Below, in pieces: positions 25,491 through 33,029 of a stretch of 39,878 nt of DNA (position 1 is the stretch's first letter; the number at the start of each line of letters is the position of its first letter). A program made the translations under genes and the position numbers. The stretch comes from Fibrobacterota bacterium (GTDB lineage: Bacteria; Fibrobacterota; Fibrobacteria; UBA5070), in assembly GCA_029557215.1 (NCBI GenBank), contig JAKPQQ010000222.1:82481-122358 (forward strand), given 5' to 3'. The notes below the pieces were generated by a model, which did not search any database, was not told the DNA's origin, and saw only the letters and a program-made list of their open reading frames with translations.

Positions 25491-26777
25491 TTACTGCTTG
25501 TCGAGAACGAACGCGTAGGTCACGGTCACGTTGCCCTTTTCGATCTGGTCGAACTTCATGCGACGCGCCTTGTCCTTGATCTCGTCGTCCAGTCCCGCGT
25601 CACCCGTGTTGGTGCTGACGATCGAAATCTGGATGATGTCGCCCGAAGGAGCGATGGTGAACTTGAGCGAGATCTTGCCGCCCAGGTTCGGGTTGTTGCG
25701 AAGGTACTTCTCGTAGGTGTAGCGGAAGCCGCCGATGTGCTGACGGATCACGCGCAGAATGGATTCCGGAGAGCGCGATCCCGCCTCGCCACCGAGTTCG
25801 ACGTTGGAAGGCTTGGGAGGAGCGATCTTCGCACGGGTCGCGACACCCGTTCCCGTTCCACCTGCACCCAGGGCCATCTTGCCCTGGCGCGTACCGCCGT
25901 TGCCCGTGCCGAAGCCCGCGCGACCGCCGGTTCCGAGACCGATGCCGCCGATGCCCGCCATGCGGTCACCGTCGCCACCAGCACCCTTGCCGCCGCGTTC
26001 ACCCTTCTTCATCGAGCCGCCGCCGCCCGCCAAGATCACGTCGATCATGTTGGCCTGGTTGGGGTCCACATCTTCGCCCAGAAGACCGTCGGTCGCGGTG
26101 TTGATCTTGTCCATCACCGAGTTCTGCATCACCGCCGAGGGCGACGAAGGAGGCCAGGCGACGGTACGGGTTTCGGTCGAACCGCCCTCGTTCGGATTGG
26201 TGGGCTTCTGGTCGGAAGCGCCACCGGCGTCTTCCTTGGGCTCCGGCTTTTCTTCTTCCTTCTTCTCTTCTTCCTGCTTCTCTTCGACGAGCTGCAGAAC
26301 GATATCCGGAAGAGCGTCGTCCTTGGGTCGCGGCTTGTGTTCCATCAGGATCATGCCGGCCATGGCCGAAATTCCGATGACCATCATTCCCGCCAGAACA
26401 CCCCAGCGCGTCTTGTTGGCGCTGTCACCAGGCTCGCGCCATCCCAGCTTGATGGCGAGCATCATGCGCTGGCGGGCCTTGTCCCAAAGCGTGGTTCGCA
26501 GCGGAGTGTCTTCGATGACCTCGATGACGAAGTTGCCCCAGGTGAACTGGAACGACTCGTCGCGATTGGAATTCATTCCGTTGCGGATGGTGCCGTCGGC
26601 TTGCAGGCAAGCGTATTGCCCCGAGCCTTCGACGACGGCCAGCTTCTCCGGGAAGGGAGGAGGAAGGACAACAGAGTTCTTGGGGTGCGCGCCGATCTTC
26701 AGGCTCGAAGCCCAAAGGGACCATTCGCGTCCGACCTTGTTGTTCTGAAGAAGTACGACTTTCCAGTGGTGGATCAT
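25491..26777 (-). CDS. AgmX/PglI- or TonB-like periplasm-spanning protein with FHA-like N-terminus
   Basis: 428 residues. The cytoplasmic N-terminus (about 1-120) resembles a degenerate FHA-type beta domain ('SLKIGAHPKNSVVLPPP'). One membrane segment follows (about 124-144). Next come a charged Glu/Lys/Pro stretch (about 160-185) and a very Gly-rich linker (about 250-310). The C-terminal domain (about 335-428, 'ILRVIRQHIGGFRYTYEKYL' to 'VTYAFVLDKQ') has the AgmX/PglI C-terminal pattern related to TonB. The layout matches Myxococcus GltG/GltJ-type gliding proteins, which link an ExbB/ExbD-type motor to the outer membrane. It is the last gene of the operon, 10 bases past the ExbD gene. The role is inferred from architecture. 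Confidence 0.75.
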   Translation of the reverse strand: MIHHWKVVLLQNNKVGREWSLWASSLKIGAHPKNSVVLPPPFPEKLAVVEGSGQYACLQADGTIRNGMNSNRDESFQFTWGNFVIEVIEDTPLRTTLWDKARQRMMLAIKLGWREPGDSANKTRWGVLAGMMVIGISAMAGMILMEHKPRPKDDALPDIVLQLVEEKQEEEKKEEEKPEPKEDAGGASDQKPTNPNEGGSTETRTVAWPPSSPSAVMQNSVMDKINTATDGLLGEDVDPNQANMIDVILAGGGGSMKKGERGGKGAGGDGDRMAGIGGIGLGTGGRAGFGTGNGGTRQGKMALGAGGTGTGVATRAKIAPPKPSNVELGGEAGSRSPESILRVIRQHIGGFRYTYEKYLRNNPNLGGKISLKFTIAPSGDIIQISIVSTNTGDAGLDDEIKDKARRMKFDQIEKGNVTVTYAFVLDKQ

Positions 26778-26787
26778 TTCGAATTCC

Positions 26788-27339
26788 TCAGTTCATGCCC
26801 TTGGCGGCAATCTTGATTTGTCGGAATCCGGCGTTGCCGGCGGATCGCATGACAGGCTTGAGAGTCGCGAAGGGAATGGCGCGATCCGCGTGGAGCAGGA
26901 TTTCGCCGTTGAATGGCTTGTTCGGATTGATGCGTTCGATGGCCTGGGCATTTTCCTTCACCTTGTCCAAAGCTTCCTTCAGAGGATGGATGAAGAATCC
27001 GGACCAAACGGAATCCGGAAAGTCGGGGTAGCCGTCCTTCGGATTGATGATGACAGGGCAGATCGGCTTGCCGTCGAGCAGGAGCATGTCCTTCGAAAGC
27101 GAAATCACCGAAACTTCCTTGGGCTTTTCCGACGTGATCAGAACCCTGGCCAATTCGATGTCCTTGGAGTTCGCCAACGTCGCCGGGTCGGCCGAGAAGC
27201 TCATCACCAGGTACACCACCAAGATCGTCATCATGTCGATCATGGGGGTCAGGTTGAGATGGACTTCCTTCTGGGTGCTGGCGCCGCCCCTGCCGAACTT
27301 GCTGCCCTTGACTTGTTGTCCGCCGCCACCTGCACTCAT
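26788..27339 (-). CDS. ExbD/TolR-family motor subunit (first paralogue)
   Basis: 183 residues. A basic cytoplasmic N-terminus with 'GGGGQQVKG' leads to the family motif 'LNLTPMIDMMTILVVYLVMS', a single membrane helix with the key Asp35 that carries protons in ExbD/TolR/MotB-like subunits. The periplasmic part ends 'FATLKPVMRSAGNAGFRQI', the normal ExbD fold end. It works with the ExbB-type protein to turn the proton gradient into motion or force. The ATG overlaps the stop of the other ExbD gene (ATGA). Confidence 0.88.
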   Translation of the reverse strand: MSAGGGGQQVKGSKFGRGGASTQKEVHLNLTPMIDMMTILVVYLVMSFSADPATLANSKDIELARVLITSEKPKEVSVISLSKDMLLLDGKPICPVIINPKDGYPDFPDSVWSGFFIHPLKEALDKVKENAQAIERINPNKPFNGEILLHADRAIPFATLKPVMRSAGNAGFRQIKIAAKGMN

Positions 27340-27890
27340 GGTACGTACACTCCCTTCATGGCAAGCCCCGGGAAGAGCCGCATGCTCTCCTTGAACTGAG
27401 GAACTTCTTCAAGAACCGCATCGGTGCCCGAGAAGGTCTTGGACTGATCGATGATCTGCGCCAATTTCTCGAGCGGCAGCGACGGATGGGGATCAAGCGC
27501 CATGCGTTCCTCGGTCGGGAACTTCTTCTTGATCTCGATGAGGATGCTGTGGAACTTGAGCACCTGCTCTTCCGTGTAGGACGACGAATCCTTGCGATCC
27601 GACGCATCCACGAAGAACTGAGGCGGACCGAGCGGGTCCTTGTTGTTGACGTAGATCTTGATCGAATCCTTCGGCACCATCACGACCAAGTCGAACGGAG
27701 GAGGCATTTTCACCTCCTGCATCCTCTCCGGAGGAATGGGAGTCGGGAGCTTTGCCTCCAAGACCACAACCGTGAAGAAGCTGGCTGTGAGCATAAGGAA
27801 AGGAATCAGCACAATCATCACATCCAAGAAGGGCGTCAGATTCAACGGTTCGTCGAAATCTGCGTCAACATTGAACTTTTTCTTTGCCAT
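27336..27890 (-). CDS. ExbD/TolR-family motor subunit (second paralogue)
   Basis: 184 residues. The membrane helix motif 'LNLTPFLDVMIVLIPFLMLT' holds the proton-carrying Asp23. The periplasmic part contains a proline-rich stretch after the helix ('LPTPIPPERMQ') and is unlike its neighbour beyond the membrane segment. The two were therefore probably kept for distinct jobs, as with the paired TolR-like AglQ and AglS of Myxococcus. It begins 77 bases after the exbB stop and ends overlapping the next ExbD gene. Confidence 0.85.
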   Translation of the reverse strand: MAKKKFNVDADFDEPLNLTPFLDVMIVLIPFLMLTASFFTVVVLEAKLPTPIPPERMQEVKMPPPFDLVVMVPKDSIKIYVNNKDPLGPPQFFVDASDRKDSSSYTEEQVLKFHSILIEIKKKFPTEERMALDPHPSLPLEKLAQIIDQSKTFSGTDAVLEEVPQFKESMRLFPGLAMKGVYVP

Positions 27891-27932
27891 GGATTGGCTC
27901 CGACCTCAGGAAAGATGTCGTCAAGATGGGAA

Positions 27933-27957
27933 CTGCCCAGGATCCGTTCCCGGGCAG
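27933..27957 (-). other. intercistronic hairpin between exbB and the ExbD pair
   Basis: Arms 27933-27941 and 27949-27957 pair over nine positions with one A-C mismatch and a 7-base loop. No T tract follows, so it should not stop transcription. Its place between the ExbB and ExbD coding parts suggests mRNA processing or stability control. Confidence 0.4.
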
Positions 27958-27967
27958 CAGGAATCTC

Positions 27968-28618
27968 TTACTTGGCGTTCTCGTGCAGCTTGCCGAACGC
28001 CTTGAGGGTCACCCAGTCCAGAGCTTCGGAGGAAGCGTGATCGAGTTCTTCGATCAGGTGGGCGGCCTTGGTGGCCAGGTAGGACTGCGCCATCATCATG
28101 AGCACGGCGATGAACAGGCCCTGGAAGGTGTTGTGAAGAGCGTGCGAGATACCCGAGGCCATCACGGTCTGCTTGGTGGCGGCGTCGACGTTGCCGAGGC
28201 CCTTGAACATCGAGATCATGCCCCAAACGGTTCCGACCAGGCCCATGAGCACCGCGACGTTGGCGATGAGGGACAGGTAGGGAAGACGGACGGCGATCTT
28301 GGGAACCACGGTCAGGTAGGCGGCTTCGACGTTCTGCTTGACGAGGGCTTCGTCGCAGCCGTAGCGCTCGACGGCAGCCTTCACCACGGCGGGCACGAGT
28401 CCCTTCTTCTGGTTGGCGCACAGGCGCAGAGCATCGTCGACGCGGTCGTCGACGAGGAGAGCGCGCACCTTCTTCATGAACACCTTGGTGTCCATCGAGT
28501 AGTCGCCCCAGTAGCGCCAGGCACGATCGACCACGATGCCCACGCCGAGGAATCCGACGAACAAGGTGACGAACATGAGGGCGCCGCCCGCGAGATAGAA
28601 TTCAGCCAATCCGTGCAT
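27968..28618 (-). CDS. ExbB/TolQ/MotA-family proton channel subunit
   Basis: 216 residues with three membrane helices at about 11-30, 113-137 and 155-180. The second contains the family mark 'LMGLVGTVWGMISMFKGLG', and the third 'ASGISHALHNTFQGLFIAV'. The Thr/Gly-lined pore helices and cytoplasmic loop fit ExbB/TolQ. It forms the stator channel with ExbD dimers in the inner membrane. The ATG at 28618 was chosen because AGAGG lies 8 bases upstream and the first helix follows at once; an upstream in-frame start would add 19 unlikely residues. Hairpins lie on both sides of the gene. Confidence 0.9.
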   Translation of the reverse strand: MHGLAEFYLAGGALMFVTLFVGFLGVGIVVDRAWRYWGDYSMDTKVFMKKVRALLVDDRVDDALRLCANQKKGLVPAVVKAAVERYGCDEALVKQNVEAAYLTVVPKIAVRLPYLSLIANVAVLMGLVGTVWGMISMFKGLGNVDAATKQTVMASGISHALHNTFQGLFIAVLMMMAQSYLATKAAHLIEELDHASSEALDWVTLKAFGKLHENAK

Positions 28619-28659
28619 GGAAGATACCTCTGAACTATGGGTTTCTTGGATGTGATCAT

Positions 28660-28681
28660 GTCGGGAAAAGACCATCCCGAC
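28660..28681 (-). other. intercistronic hairpin upstream of exbB
   Basis: A perfect 7-bp stem (28660-28666 with 28675-28681) with an 8-base loop lies in the 91-base gap before exbB. A second, weaker stem (28701-28706 with 28715-28720) spans the stop of the preceding gene. Neither is followed by a clear T tract on the minus strand. Confidence 0.4.
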
Positions 28682-28709
28682 CCTGGTTTCAAGCTTTCCT
28701 CAGCGAGAA

Positions 28710-29177
28710 TTATTTCGCTGAATCAGCCTTAGGTTGAGCCGTAATATGGGTGGTGTCCTTGTGAAAATCAACCGGTTTTTCTGCGCTCTTCACTTGGACG
28801 GCTTCACTTGCGGGCTTATTCGACTTCTTGGCAACCCCAGAGGTATCGCTCTTCGCGGGAGCAATCTCGTTTTTCTTCTGAGGAACGACTTCTTCCGTGT
28901 CCACGACCAGATTGAGGATCGGGGGACGGGCATTGGAATCGAGCTTCGCGGGTTCGACCCAACCTTGACGTCCCTTGCGATTGCGGATCTTGGTCAGTGG
29001 GGTTCCCCACTTCAGGACCTCGACGACTTCACCCTTCTCGAGGACGTAGAGCGGGCGCTCGTAGACGCGCCTCTGCTCGGTCGGATAGACATTGGCTGGA
29101 CCGCGCACCGTGACGATGGTTGCGGCGCCGACCAGTCCGGCGGCAAGCAGAATAGCACCAACGATTCGCCTGTTCAT
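28710..29177 (-). CDS. small SH3-like domain protein with N-terminal signal or anchor
   Basis: 155 residues. It has a hydrophobic N-terminus (about 5-22), then a bacterial SH3-like domain: 'ANVYPTEQ', 'VLEKGEVVEVLKWGTPLTKI' and 'RKGRQGWVEPAKL' carry the usual strand and Trp pattern. The last 65 residues are Lys/Ser/Glu-rich and probably disordered. SH3-like domains of this kind often bind peptidoglycan or peptide stems in the periplasm. A single base separates it from the stop of the large TPR gene. A role in anchoring the neighbouring complex to the cell wall is inference. Confidence 0.65.
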   Translation of the reverse strand: MNRRIVGAILLAAGLVGAATIVTVRGPANVYPTEQRRVYERPLYVLEKGEVVEVLKWGTPLTKIRNRKGRQGWVEPAKLDSNARPPILNLVVDTEEVVPQKKNEIAPAKSDTSGVAKKSNKPASEAVQVKSAEKPVDFHKDTTHITAQPKADSAK

Positions 29178-29178
29178 G

Positions 29179-32100
29179 TCAATTCCTCTTGAGTTTAGCC
29201 TTCAGTTCCTGGATTGCGGTCATCAGGTCTTGTTCGGTGCGCTGACCTTCGGTCTTCATGGCCTGGAGGGCGCGCAGCTTTTCTTCGCGATCGAGATTTC
29301 CTTCCGCGATTTCCTTCGCACGGGCCATGGCGCGGGCAAGGTCCTTGTCGGACTTGTCCTGAGGCGCTGCCTGGACGACGGCTTCCACGATCTGGGTCTC
29401 GAGAATCTTGTTGTCGGGGGTCAGTTCCTTGATCTTGTTCTTCAAGGAGTCCAACACGGGCCCCACGATCCCCATCTCGGCGGCCTTCTCGACACCGGGA
29501 ACATATCCCTTGTCGACCGACAGCTTCTGGAAGGAGATCATGTTGTCTTCCTTCTGGGCCTTGTGGTACTCGCATTCTTCGTTGTACTGGTCGGAGTTGG
29601 GCTTGGCCCTGGAAGGGCAGGGCTCTTCGAGAATCGCGTTGCCGATCTGTTCGAATCCTTCGCCGGTGAAGTAGAACGTCCTGAGGATGGACTGGCCCGC
29701 GGCACGGGTCTGTTCGTTCTGGATGCCCGCCTTGCGGGTCAAGGCCAGGAACGACTCGTACTGCTTGGCGGTACGCGACGCGAGGGTCGGGATGATTCCC
29801 TTGGCCACGCCCACGCGGAACAGGATGCGCTCCTGGATCGCCTTGAGGTTGGTGCCCTGGGGAGGTTCGATCGCCCTGGCATCCGTCAGCATCTTCATCT
29901 CGTTGGCGGCTTCCTGCTCGGCGGACTTGATGGTCCACTCTTCGATCAGGAGCTTGATCGAGTTGTCGAAGTACTCGTTGGTCTTCTTGATGGCCTCGGT
30001 CCGGGACTTGATGGCTTCCGCGATCTTCTTGACGTCGCTGGTCTGCGGCATCTTGATCTGGTTGATCGAGTCGGTGCGGATCATGCCCTGCCGGTAGTAG
30101 GCTTCGGCCGGAATGGAAGCGTCGATCGCGACGGCGTTCTTGCCTTCCTTGTAGTAGTTGATCAGCTTGGTATAGAGTTCGTCGGCCTTCTTGACGTTCT
30201 TGGTGCTGTCGTAGTACCAAGCCGCACGCAGGTAGGCCTTGGAAACCTTGGACTTGTCGTTCGGGTACTGGGTCGCGAAGATTTCGTAGGCTTCGGCCAT
30301 CTTGGCGCGATTGCCCTGCTTCTCTTCGATGATGGGCACCGAGAAGGCGGCTTCAGGCGCGTACTGGTGCTTGGGATACTGGGCGATCACAAGCCTGTAG
30401 ATGCGAACGGCCTCGTTCCACTGCTTGGCCTTTTCGTAGCTCAAGCCTGCGGTGTACAGAAATCCGGGAGTCTGCTCGTGCTTGGGGTAACGCGCATAGT
30501 AGATCTCGAGGGTCTTGGCCTTGTCGGCGTGGCGACCAGCACCTTCGTACAAGCTGGCGGCCTGCGAGATTCCCTTGAATGCCGCGGAATCCGAAGTGTT
30601 CGGGTAGTACCTGTACAAGCTGTCCAAGAGGATCGCCACACCGGCAACCGTGTCCTTGGCCTGACGGAACTGGTCGGCGGCAGCCTGGATGGCCATGATG
30701 CAAAGGCTGGACTTCCCGCGGTAGGTGCGTTCGAAGCCCATGTACTCCTGGGCGGCTTCGCGATGCCGCTTGGCGTTTTCCAGCGCGACAGCGGCACGGA
30801 AGGCGGCCGAGTCGGCGATGTTCAAGGTGGTGTATTCGCGGGCCAGACGACGGAAGTGGAACACGGCGGAATCGGTCTTGCCGGCCTTTTCCGCGTTTTC
30901 GGCCATGCGCCAGATGACTTCGCCGATGTTGTTGGTCATGGCGGCGTTGAGGGTGTCGCCCTTGGGCAACGCTGCGATGACAGCTCGGTATTCCCGTTCC
31001 GCTTCTTGGAATTTGCCCGACTGGGTGTACGCGTAACCCATGCGGGCGCGGGTGTCGTTGGCGAACTTGTAGGTGGGATAGTTCTTGACCAGGCGGTTGC
31101 CCGTGGCGATCGCGTTGGCCCAATCCTGCCCGTTGACCTGGAACAGGAACAAGTTGTAGGTCAGGTCCGGGGCATCCTGCGCCTTCGGGAACTTGACGAG
31201 ATAGTTTTCCACCGCAGCCATGTAACGCTTGGTGATGGGCTGGTTGTAGGCCTTGACTTGGTCTCCACCCTGCTTGGCGACTTCGCCCGCGGCGGCGAGC
31301 TGGAGTTCGACCACTGCATTGTAACCGGCATCCACAGGCTGGGTCAACTTGCGTTCGGCGATGGTCGGTTCGCGATACTTCTTGGGGTCGTTGACGTTCT
31401 CGCCGGACGCCCAGATGTAGACATCGGCGGCTTCCTCGTGGCGACCGACATAGGAGAGAGCGTCGGCCAGATAGATCTTGGCGCGATAGATGGGCCAGTT
31501 GCCTTCCGATCCGTACTGCTCGATGAAGCGCTGATAGTTCTGGATGCCCTTCTTGACCATGTTCGAGTCCCTGCGATCCTTGCCGGGGAAGTGCAGCTGC
31601 ATGGCAACTTCCAGCATGACGTCGCGGACGCGAATCTGGATCTGTTCCAGTTCCTTGCGGTCGATGTTGCGAGGCTTGCTCCACCATGGGCTGTTCTTGC
31701 CGAACTTCTGGACGAGCTGCTCGCGAGCCTCCTGGGCTTCTTCGATCTTCTTCTTCTTGTCCCAGACTTCGACAAGCTTGATCTGGGCGAGCGGTGCCTT
31801 GAAGTAGTCGGGGTAGTTCTTGAGGAAGTATTCGATGGCGGGAATGGCCAAGTCGTGCTGGTCGCGATCGGCGTGCTTGACCGCCAATTCGTAGAACAAG
31901 GTGTCTTCGTAACGACGTCCGCCCTTGGTTCCGAAGTACTTCTTGGCATCCTTGTAGGAATCGGGGAATTCTGCGAAGCAGGAACCCATGTAGAGAATGG
32001 CTTCCGAGCGCAGGTCACCGCGGATCTGGCCGCGATCGGCGCGCTCGACGTAGTCGAAGAAGGCATCCACGGCGGTCTGGTAGCGGGCCTTCTGGTAGAG

Positions 32101-32985
32101 GGCCTCGGCCTTGTGGTACAACGCCAATCCGAGCACGGCCTCGTTGCCGGGCATGTTGGGGTCGACCTTGTTGTAGTAGGCGATGGCCGAGTCGTACTTT
32201 TTGTCGACGAAGTAGAATTCGCCGATGCGGAGATTGGCCGGGCCGATCTGGCGCGACTGCGGGAAGTTGCGGGAAATTTCCATCAGAAGCGGGAAGGCTT
32301 CGGTGGAACGCCCCATGAGGTCGTAGATGAACGCGGTACGATAGAGAATCACGTCGCGACGACCACCCGCGGGAACTTCCTTGAGGTAGCGCTGGTGCGC
32401 GGCCAGCCCCTTGGCGTAGGAAGGCAGGCTCTGGCTCGGTTCCTTGCCGCGCTTGTCGTTTTCCTTCCAGCGTTCGTATTCGCGTTCGTACTTCTCGCGA
32501 TTGGCCAGATTCTGGCGCTGGTCCATCTGGTAGTTGATGTCGGCGATGTTGAACAGACCGTCTTCGCAGCGCTTCTGGTCACCCTTGGGGTTGCAGTTGT
32601 CCTTGGCCACCTGCTCGTACAGCGCCAGCGTCTTGATGATGTCCCCGGCGGTTTCCGGGCACAGCGCCTTGAACTTCTGGATGTCGTCGTTCAGTGGCGA
32701 GATCTTGGCCCCGATCGCCGCCACCTGGTTGCGCAGGGGCTTGAGTTCGTCCATGCAACGATCTTTTTTGGCGCCCGTCATCTTTTCGCAATCGGCCTTC
32801 TTCGACTTGCCCTGCTCGTTGAGCTTGTTGACCTGCTCCATGAGCTTGGCCTTGTCGGCCTGCGTCTTGTCCAAGGCGACGCAGTCCGCGTTGCGGCCCG
32901 CCGGAGCCGCATGCCCCAGCGTCGCAACCATGCCGGTGAGAAGGATCGTCGAGAAAAGAAACCTTGCGTTCATGATAGCGCTCAT
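29179..32985 (-). CDS. large periplasmic TPR scaffold protein, 1268 residues
   Basis: A signal peptide ('ARFLFSTILLTGMVATLGHA') is followed by a charged coiled-coil-like region (about 35-125) and then many TPR-type helix pairs, for example 'QIGPANLRIGEFYFVDKKYD', 'PDLTYNLFLFQVNGQDW' and 'TPGFLYTAGLSYEKAKQWNE'. The last 200 residues are again helical and charged. Two in-frame ATGs (32985 and 32973) are possible and neither has a strong ribosome binding site; the second puts the signal peptide nearer the start. Giant periplasmic TPR proteins (such as GltI/AgmK) are part of the Myxococcus gliding complex; similarity here is of architecture only. Confidence 0.8.
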   Translation of the reverse strand: MSAIMNARFLFSTILLTGMVATLGHAAPAGRNADCVALDKTQADKAKLMEQVNKLNEQGKSKKADCEKMTGAKKDRCMDELKPLRNQVAAIGAKISPLNDDIQKFKALCPETAGDIIKTLALYEQVAKDNCNPKGDQKRCEDGLFNIADINYQMDQRQNLANREKYEREYERWKENDKRGKEPSQSLPSYAKGLAAHQRYLKEVPAGGRRDVILYRTAFIYDLMGRSTEAFPLLMEISRNFPQSRQIGPANLRIGEFYFVDKKYDSAIAYYNKVDPNMPGNEAVLGLALYHKAEALYQKARYQTAVDAFFDYVERADRGQIRGDLRSEAILYMGSCFAEFPDSYKDAKKYFGTKGGRRYEDTLFYELAVKHADRDQHDLAIPAIEYFLKNYPDYFKAPLAQIKLVEVWDKKKKIEEAQEAREQLVQKFGKNSPWWSKPRNIDRKELEQIQIRVRDVMLEVAMQLHFPGKDRRDSNMVKKGIQNYQRFIEQYGSEGNWPIYRAKIYLADALSYVGRHEEAADVYIWASGENVNDPKKYREPTIAERKLTQPVDAGYNAVVELQLAAAGEVAKQGGDQVKAYNQPITKRYMAAVENYLVKFPKAQDAPDLTYNLFLFQVNGQDWANAIATGNRLVKNYPTYKFANDTRARMGYAYTQSGKFQEAEREYRAVIAALPKGDTLNAAMTNNIGEVIWRMAENAEKAGKTDSAVFHFRRLAREYTTLNIADSAAFRAAVALENAKRHREAAQEYMGFERTYRGKSSLCIMAIQAAADQFRQAKDTVAGVAILLDSLYRYYPNTSDSAAFKGISQAASLYEGAGRHADKAKTLEIYYARYPKHEQTPGFLYTAGLSYEKAKQWNEAVRIYRLVIAQYPKHQYAPEAAFSVPIIEEKQGNRAKMAEAYEIFATQYPNDKSKVSKAYLRAAWYYDSTKNVKKADELYTKLINYYKEGKNAVAIDASIPAEAYYRQGMIRTDSINQIKMPQTSDVKKIAEAIKSRTEAIKKTNEYFDNSIKLLIEEWTIKSAEQEAANEMKMLTDARAIEPPQGTNLKAIQERILFRVGVAKGIIPTLASRTAKQYESFLALTRKAGIQNEQTRAAGQSILRTFYFTGEGFEQIGNAILEEPCPSRAKPNSDQYNEECEYHKAQKEDNMISFQKLSVDKGYVPGVEKAAEMGIVGPVLDSLKNKIKELTPDNKILETQIVEAVVQAAPQDKSDKDLARAMARAKEIAEGNLDREEKLRALQAMKTEGQRTEQDLMTAIQELKAKLKRN

Positions 32986-33029
32986 CTAGAAAAAGTTGCA
33001 GGTCAACCGAAGGGGTGGATCTGACAGGA

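Noticed and set aside
29092-33024. A 1310-codon open frame on the plus strand opposite the large TPR gene
   Set aside because: It is the antisense image of a GC-rich coding region. The minus-strand product has a signal peptide and TPR repeats and fits the operon, while the plus-strand translation is a low-complexity Val/Gly/Leu/Asp-rich chain without domains.
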